Origin: Actinomycetes bacterium
GTDB lineage: Bacteria; Actinomycetota; Acidimicrobiia; Acidimicrobiales; Bog-793
Length of the DNA stretch: 37,618 nucleotides
Direction: 5' to 3'
NCBI GenBank assembly: GCA_021797795.1
Contig: JAJZZB010000015.1
Span: forward strand, 1-37,618
The translations under genes and the position numbers were made by a program. Positions 32,969 through 37,618 of the stretch are shown piece after piece. The first letter of the stretch is position 1. Every line of letters starts with the position of its first letter. Below the pieces are notes generated by a model. That model was not told where the DNA came from and ran no database searches. It saw nothing but the letters and a program-made list of their open reading frames with translations.

Positions 32969-33085
32969 GCCCGGCGGGCAGCCACGCCAGCGTGGAGGGA
33001 GTCCGTCCCGGGTAGAGGAGCAGCGGGCCCTCACGGCGTGCTCGAAGGCCGGGCGCGCCCTGCCGGGCACCCGAGGAGGACGGAC

Positions 33086-34894
33086 ATGAGTCAGAAGGTC
33101 GGAGACTACGTCCTGGCGAGACTGCGCGAGTGGGGGGTGGAGAAGGTGTTCGCCTTCCCAGGTGACGGGATCAACGGCATCCTCGCAGCCTGGGTACGGG
33201 CCGGCAACCAGCCGAAGTTCATCCAGGCGCGCCACGAGGAGATGTCCGCCTTCGAGGCCGTCGGCTACGCCAAGTTCACCGGCAAGGTCGGCGTCTGCAT
33301 GGCCACCTCGGGCCCGGGGGCGATCCACCTGTTGAACGGCCTCTACGACGCCAAGCTCGACCATGTGCCGGTGGTCGCCATCGTCGGGCAGACGAGCCGG
33401 TCGGCCATGGGCGGCTCGTACCAGCAGGAGGTCGACCTCGTCTCGCTGTTCAAGGACTGCTGCCACCACTTCGACGAGATGGCGATGGTGCCCGAGCAGT
33501 TCCCCAACCTCATCGACCGGGCCATCCGCACCGCCATCACGATGCGGTCGCCCACCTGCATCATCATCCCGACCGACGTCCAGGAGATGGAGTACTCGCC
33601 ACCCGAGCACGCGTTCAAGCAGGTTCCCTCGAGCCTCGGCATCGCCCAGCCGAGCCTCGCCCCCGACGACGGGGCGATCCGAGAGGCGGCCGAGATCCTG
33701 AACGGCGGCTCCAAGGTGGCCATCCTCGTCGGCCAGGGGGCGCGAGGGGCGAGGGACGAGGTCATCGAGGTCGCCGAGCGTCTCGGTGCAGGCGTGGCGA
33801 AGGCTCTGCTCGGCAAGGACGTCCTCGCCGACGACCTCCCCTTTGTCACCGGTGCCGTCGGGCTCCTCGGGACGCGGCCGAGCTACGAGATGATGATGGG
33901 CTGCGACACCTTGCTCACGGTCGGCTCGAGCTTCCCCTACACCCAGTTCATGCCGAAGCTCGAGCAGGCGAGGGCGGTCCAGATCGACGCGGACGGCAGC
34001 CTCATCGGGCTTCGCTACCCCTACGAGGTGAACATCGTGGCGGACGCCAAGGCGGCTCTCACGGCGCTCATCCCCCTGCTCGAGGCGAAGAGCAACCGAT
34101 CCTGGCGCGAGAGGATCGAGCTCGGCGTCTCGCACTGGTGGGCGACGATGGACCGCCAGGCGAGGGTGGAGTCAGGCGAGGGCGACCGGGTGAACCCGAT
34201 GCGGGTCGTGCACGAGCTCTCGCCCCGCGTCCCGCTCGACGCCATCGTCTCCTCCGACTCGGGATCGGCGGCCAACTGGTACGCCCGGCACCTGCAGATG
34301 CGGGGCGAGATGCGGGGTTCGCTCTCCGGGACCCTCGCCACCATGGGACCGGGCGTTCCCTATGCCATCGGTGCCAAGTTCGGCAATCCCACCCGTCCCG
34401 TCATCGCACTCGTCGGCGACGGAGCGATGCAGATGAACGGCATGGCCGAGCTCATCACCGTCGCCAAGTACTGGAAGGAGTGGGCCGACCCCCGCTTTGT
34501 CGTCTGCGTCTTCCACAACGACGACTTGAACCAGGTCACCTGGGAGATGCGCGCCATGGAGGGCTCGCCCAAGTTCGTCGAGAGCCAGAGCCTTCCCGAC
34601 GTCTCGTACGCGGGCTTCGCCCGCTCGCTCGGCCTGCACGCCATCGACGTCGGCAAGGACGAGCAGCTCGGCTCGGCCTGGGAGGAGGCGCTGGCGGCCG
34701 ACCGACCGGTGGTGCTCGACGTCCGCACCGATCCGAACTACCCCCCGATCCCGCCCCACGCCAACCTCGAGCAGATGAAGGACATGGTGAAGGCGCTCGT
34801 GGGCGGCGACGAGGATGCCTGGGCCATCGTCCGGCTCGGGATGAAGACCAAGCTGCAGGAGTTCATCCCGGGGACGCCGAAGGAGTCCAGGTGA
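33086..34894 (+). CDS. Thiamine-diphosphate-dependent enzyme (pyruvate oxidase/acetolactate-synthase-like)
   Basis: 602 residues; ATG 33086 has GAGGAGG 6 nt upstream. Three domains in the usual order: PYR (1-170) with FAFPGDGINGI and RHEEMSAFEA (E51, cofactor-activating Glu), a central domain (about 190-330), and PP (about 370-550) with GDG (444-446) and ND (478-479), the ThDP/Mg motif, in VGDGAMQMNG and HNDDLNQVTWE. It resembles stress-induced pyruvate-oxidase-like proteins (B. subtilis YdaP type) more than AHAS. The likely reaction is decarboxylation of a 2-oxo acid; the acceptor is not known. It is the first of four genes joined by 4-nt overlaps, so it may pass electrons or substrate to the GMC flavoprotein at the end of the operon. 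Confidence 0.87.
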   Translation: MSQKVGDYVLARLREWGVEKVFAFPGDGINGILAAWVRAGNQPKFIQARHEEMSAFEAVGYAKFTGKVGVCMATSGPGAIHLLNGLYDAKLDHVPVVAIVGQTSRSAMGGSYQQEVDLVSLFKDCCHHFDEMAMVPEQFPNLIDRAIRTAITMRSPTCIIIPTDVQEMEYSPPEHAFKQVPSSLGIAQPSLAPDDGAIREAAEILNGGSKVAILVGQGARGARDEVIEVAERLGAGVAKALLGKDVLADDLPFVTGAVGLLGTRPSYEMMMGCDTLLTVGSSFPYTQFMPKLEQARAVQIDADGSLIGLRYPYEVNIVADAKAALTALIPLLEAKSNRSWRERIELGVSHWWATMDRQARVESGEGDRVNPMRVVHELSPRVPLDAIVSSDSGSAANWYARHLQMRGEMRGSLSGTLATMGPGVPYAIGAKFGNPTRPVIALVGDGAMQMNGMAELITVAKYWKEWADPRFVVCVFHNDDLNQVTWEMRAMEGSPKFVESQSLPDVSYAGFARSLGLHAIDVGKDEQLGSAWEEALAADRPVVLDVRTDPNYPPIPPHANLEQMKDMVKALVGGDEDAWAIVRLGMKTKLQEFIPGTPKESR

Positions 34895-35775
34895 GCGCCG
34901 GCCCGTCCTCGCTGGTCGAGCGTGTGTCGGGTCCGCTCCCCTCCGGGCTCGCGGAGGCGGCCGGCGGGGCGGCGAGCAGGCTCGGCGGAGCCGTCGCCCC
35001 GGTGGCCTCGAGCCTGTCGGCGGTCACCGAACGGGCCGGGCGGAGGCTCGCCCGTCGCCAGGTGTCACAGGCCCGCCGGGAGGAGAGGGCGGTCGAGCGG
35101 CTCCGAGCCGGCGAGCGCCAGCTGGCGCGATGGGTGCGGCGCCAGGAGCGCCATGCCAGGCGGTCGCCCACCGGCGGCCGAGCGGAACGGCGCTCCCGCC
35201 GGCTGGCGAGTGGGCGCCGCCGGGCGGAGCGCTCGCTCACCCGGTACCAGGCTCGCCTTTCCGCCCTCGGGGGCGGGGGTGCGGGCCGGCTGATCCGGCG
35301 CCGCCGGGCGGCCGGGCGGCCGGGGCGCGGCGAGCCGATGGGGATCGACCTCATCCTCGGGGAGATCCGGACCGGGCACTTCGAGCGGATGATGTCGGCG
35401 CTGACCGCTGTCGGCGCAGCCGTCACGGCAGTCGAGATCTGGAGCGAGCACGACGGCGCCAGCTTCGGCAACAAGATGATGTGGCTGCCGGTCGTCATCG
35501 TCCCGACGGCCGTGCCGCTCGGCATCGCCTCGGTCTTCTCGCGTCGGGTGGCGAAGACGGTGCTCCCGGCCTTCTCCGCTCTCATCGTGGCGAACGGGCT
35601 CCAGGGCATGTACTTCCACTGGCGGGGCATCGTCCAAAAGCCCGGCGGGCTGCGACAGAACGCCCGCTACAACCTCGAGATGGGGCCGCCCGCCTTCGCC
35701 CCCCTGCTCGCCAGCATCGTCGGGGGGATGGGGTTGCTCGCCGCCGTCCTGCGGCGCGAGGACGAGGACGGATGA
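34891..35775 (+). CDS. Membrane protein of unknown function, Arg-rich N-terminus
   Basis: 294 residues from GTG 34891 (GTGA overlap with the ThDP gene). Residues 1-150 are Arg/Ala-rich with coiled-coil character (ARREERAVERLRAGERQLAR) and no hydrophobic segment. Residues about 166-287 hold four predicted TM helices (about 166-184, 198-215, 222-242, 266-287). A conserved-looking loop between TM3 and TM4 contains GMYFHWRGI and KPGGLRQNARYNLEMGPPAF. Two His (163 and 243) near membrane edges are possible cofactor ligands, but no CxxCH haem motif exists. I do not recognise a family. Its position suggests a membrane anchor or quinone-linked partner for the dehydrogenase genes downstream. ATG 35338 would give a version without the basic part. 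Confidence 0.75.
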   Translation: MSAGPSSLVERVSGPLPSGLAEAAGGAASRLGGAVAPVASSLSAVTERAGRRLARRQVSQARREERAVERLRAGERQLARWVRRQERHARRSPTGGRAERRSRRLASGRRRAERSLTRYQARLSALGGGGAGRLIRRRRAAGRPGRGEPMGIDLILGEIRTGHFERMMSALTAVGAAVTAVEIWSEHDGASFGNKMMWLPVVIVPTAVPLGIASVFSRRVAKTVLPAFSALIVANGLQGMYFHWRGIVQKPGGLRQNARYNLEMGPPAFAPLLASIVGGMGLLAAVLRREDEDG

Positions 35776-36458
35776 CGAGGTCGGCAGGCGGCACGACGCC
35801 CGGGGGGAAGGGGAGCTTCGACGGCTACGACGTCATGGCCGAGCGGCGCCGCTGGGACCCTGTCACGGCGAGGGTGGTGGACGACAAGATGGCTCCCCCG
35901 GACCGAGGGCTCCTCTTTTTCACCGAGGAGGAGGCCACCACGGCCGGGGCGCTCGTGGACCTGCTCCTCGCCCAGCACGACGAGCCGAAGGTCGCCGTCG
36001 TCCAGGCCGTCGACCGCCGCCTGCACGCCGGCGAGACCGACGGCTGGCGTTACGAGGAGCTTCCCGAGGACTCGGTCGCCTGGCGCCGCTCGCTCGCCCT
36101 GCTCGACGAGGATGCGAAGGAGGCCTTCGGGTCGCGCTTCTCCGAGTGCGCCATCGAGCGCCAGGGCGAGGTGCTCCAGGGCATCCAGGACGCCGAGACG
36201 TGGCACGGCTGGCCGGCACGGCACGTCTGGTCCCTGTGGACCCGGTACGCCTGTGCCGCCTTCTACGGGCATCCCTGGGCCTGGAACGAGATCGGGTTCG
36301 GCGGTCCTGCCTATCCCCGCGGCTACAAGGTGCTGCGTGCCGGCTGGATCGAGCCCTGGGAGCGCCGAGAGCGCGACTCGGAGGACCCGGTGCCCTGGGC
36401 CGAGCGGGTGGAGCACGCCAAGCGTGACCACGAGGTGAGGACCCGGGGGGAGCGGTGA
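35772..36458 (+). CDS. Gluconate 2-dehydrogenase subunit 3-like protein
   Basis: 228 residues from ATG 35772, sharing ATGA with the previous stop. The region LLFFTEEEATTAGALVDLLL, with a following VVQAVDRRLHAGE, and the later HVWSLWTRYACAAFYGHPWAWNEIGFGGP stretch (split as HVWSLWTRYACAAFYGHPW and AWNEIGFGGP) match the small subunit of GMC-type membrane dehydrogenases (gluconate, fructose or sorbitol type). No Tat or Sec signal is visible, unlike many relatives. Subunit 3 usually escorts or stabilises the FAD subunit, encoded next. Sequence similarity and the operon both support the call. Confidence 0.83.
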   Translation: MTRSAGGTTPGGKGSFDGYDVMAERRRWDPVTARVVDDKMAPPDRGLLFFTEEEATTAGALVDLLLAQHDEPKVAVVQAVDRRLHAGETDGWRYEELPEDSVAWRRSLALLDEDAKEAFGSRFSECAIERQGEVLQGIQDAETWHGWPARHVWSLWTRYACAAFYGHPWAWNEIGFGGPAYPRGYKVLRAGWIEPWERRERDSEDPVPWAERVEHAKRDHEVRTRGER

Positions 36459-37618
36459 GCCGCCTGAGCGAGCGGGCGCTGCGCCAGCGCAACGAGTCGG
36501 CGTGGCTGCTGCCGACCGGTCAGGAGCGGACGAACCGCGCCCTCAGGGAGCAGATGCGGCGCTACTCGGAGTCCGAGGAGGTCGACGTCGTCGTCGTCGG
36601 CTGCGGTGCCGGTGGGGGAACCCTCACCCAGCGGCTCGCCCGGGCAGGCTTCTCCGTCGTCGCCTTCGACGCAGGGCCCTGGTGGGACCCCGACACCGAC
36701 TGGGTGAGCGACGAGGGTGGCTCCCACAAGCTCTACTGGACCGAGCCCCGGGTCATCTCCGGCAAGAATCCGGTCGCCCTCGGCTCGAACAACTCCGGGC
36801 GCGGCGTAGGCGGCTCGATGGTCCACTTCGCCGGCTACGTCCCCCGGCTCCACCCTTCTGACTTCGAGACCTACAGCCGCGACGGTGTCGGGGCGGACTG
36901 GCCGATCTCATATGAGGACCTGAAGCCCTACTACGAGCAGATCGAGGAGGAGCTGCCCGCCGCCGGCGAACACTGGCCGTGGGGTGACCCGCACGGCTAC
37001 CCGCATCACGCCCACCCGCTCGGGCCGAACGGCGAGGTCTTCCACCGGGGGGCGGCGGCCCTCGGGCTCCGTACCGCCGTGGGCCCGGTGGCAATCCCGA
37101 ACGGCCGCTTCGGCCATCGGAACCACTGCATCTACCGGGGGTTCTGCCTGCAGGGCTGCAAGGTCAACGCCAAGGCCTCACCGCTCATCACCCACATCCC
37201 CGACGCCCTCGCCCACGGGGCCGAGGTCCGTCCCGACTCGATGGTCTTCGAGGTGGTCGTCGATGCCGGGAGGGCACGTGGCGTGAAGTACCTCCGCGAC
37301 GGTCGTGAGCACTTCCAGCCCGCCCGGATGGTGGCCGTTGCCGGCTACTCCATCGAGACGCCTCGCCTGCTCCTGCTGTCGGCCTCCCCGGCGTTCCCCG
37401 ACGGGCTCTGCAACGACCACGGCCAGGTGGGCCGCTACGTCATGGTGCAGGGGGCGCCCCAGACGGCAGGACGGTTCTCCGAGGAGGTCCGTATGTACAA
37501 GGCGCCTCCGCCGGAGGTCACCTGCGAGGAGTTCTACGAGACCGACCCCTCGAAGGACTACAAGCGGGGCTTTGCGATCCAGAACGTCTCACCGTTGCCG
37601 ATCACCTACTCCGAGCAC
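36455..37618 (+). CDS. GMC-family FAD oxidoreductase, 3' end outside window
   Basis: 388 residues are visible from GTG 36455 (GTGA overlap). The FAD-binding motif is VVVVGCGAGGGTLTQRLA (G49, G51, G53/54), followed by FDAGPWW, NSGRGVGGSMVHFAGYVPR (the GMC motif around the flavin), DWPISYEDLKPYYEQIE, and C225-x5-C231-x3-C235 in NHCIYRGFCLQGC. The Cys set is often found in gluconate-dehydrogenase-like FAD subunits. The active-site His pair lies beyond the window. It oxidises a sugar, alcohol or similar substrate; which one is unknown. It is the last visible gene of the operon with the ThDP enzyme. Confidence 0.9.
   Translation, partial: MSRLSERALRQRNESAWLLPTGQERTNRALREQMRRYSESEEVDVVVVGCGAGGGTLTQRLARAGFSVVAFDAGPWWDPDTDWVSDEGGSHKLYWTEPRVISGKNPVALGSNNSGRGVGGSMVHFAGYVPRLHPSDFETYSRDGVGADWPISYEDLKPYYEQIEEELPAAGEHWPWGDPHGYPHHAHPLGPNGEVFHRGAAALGLRTAVGPVAIPNGRFGHRNHCIYRGFCLQGCKVNAKASPLITHIPDALAHGAEVRPDSMVFEVVVDAGRARGVKYLRDGREHFQPARMVAVAGYSIETPRLLLLSASPAFPDGLCNDHGQVGRYVMVQGAPQTAGRFSEEVRMYKAPPPEVTCEEFYETDPSKDYKRGFAIQNVSPLPITYSEH

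Overview
The window is uniformly very GC-rich, with gene boundaries dominated by 1- or 4-nt stop/start overlaps (TGATG, GTGA, ATGA) and many GTG starts. Several markers point to an actinobacterium: a one-polypeptide E2-E1 Kgd, a mycothiol S-conjugate amidase-like protein, the PspA-PspAA-HtpX-PspAB set, a HelZ-type SNF2 helicase with a SWIM partner, and a FadD19-like acyl-CoA ligase. The mixture of these with an archaeal-type riboflavin synthase suggests a deep-branching group such as Acidimicrobiia. That placement is inferred from gene content, not from a phylogenetic marker. I saw no rRNA, tRNA or CRISPR array.

Layout. 1-2067: the end of ftsE, all of ftsX, and a sugar-nucleotide transferase. 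2214-6433: a SNF2 helicase translationally coupled to a SWIM zinc-finger protein. 6479-10140 (minus strand): acyl-CoA ligase, TIGR01777-type reductase, alpha/beta hydrolase and a 79-residue zinc-binding protein. 10210-13908: kgd, convergent with a HAD hydrolase. 14616-16211: a NYN-S1 protein with a long Lys/Ala tail. 16288-20334: three coupled minor-pilin-like genes (PilV/GspI-, PilW/GspJ- and PilX/GspK-like). 20335-21779: a non-coding stretch with two inverted repeats, followed by a second PilX-like gene broken by an IS21-family remnant.

21823-24906: FabZ-like dehydratase, exonuclease III, archaeal-type riboflavin synthase (minus) and a protein with a DHH-like HFDEDG motif. 24922-27754 (minus): a four-gene phage-shock envelope-stress operon. 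27893-29235: Mca-like amidase and an SCP2-domain protein. 29247-32085 (minus): YdjC/ChbG-like deacetylase, PurE, PAP2 phosphatase, and an Fe-S RecB/Cas4-type nuclease coupled to the phosphatase. 32204-32968: a TauE/SafE transporter with an unclear start. 33086-37618: four tightly overlapping genes for a ThDP enzyme, a membrane protein, a gluconate-2-dehydrogenase subunit 3-like protein and a GMC flavoprotein that runs off the window.

Most of the window is chromosomal housekeeping and envelope biology. The least explained parts are the ThDP/membrane/GMC redox operon, the pilin locus with its decayed IS-interrupted paralogue, the NYN-S1-Lys/Ala protein, and the archaeal-type riboflavin synthase with a perfect inverted repeat in its leader. 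I found no clear defence island or other obviously new system; these are the best candidates for follow-up.
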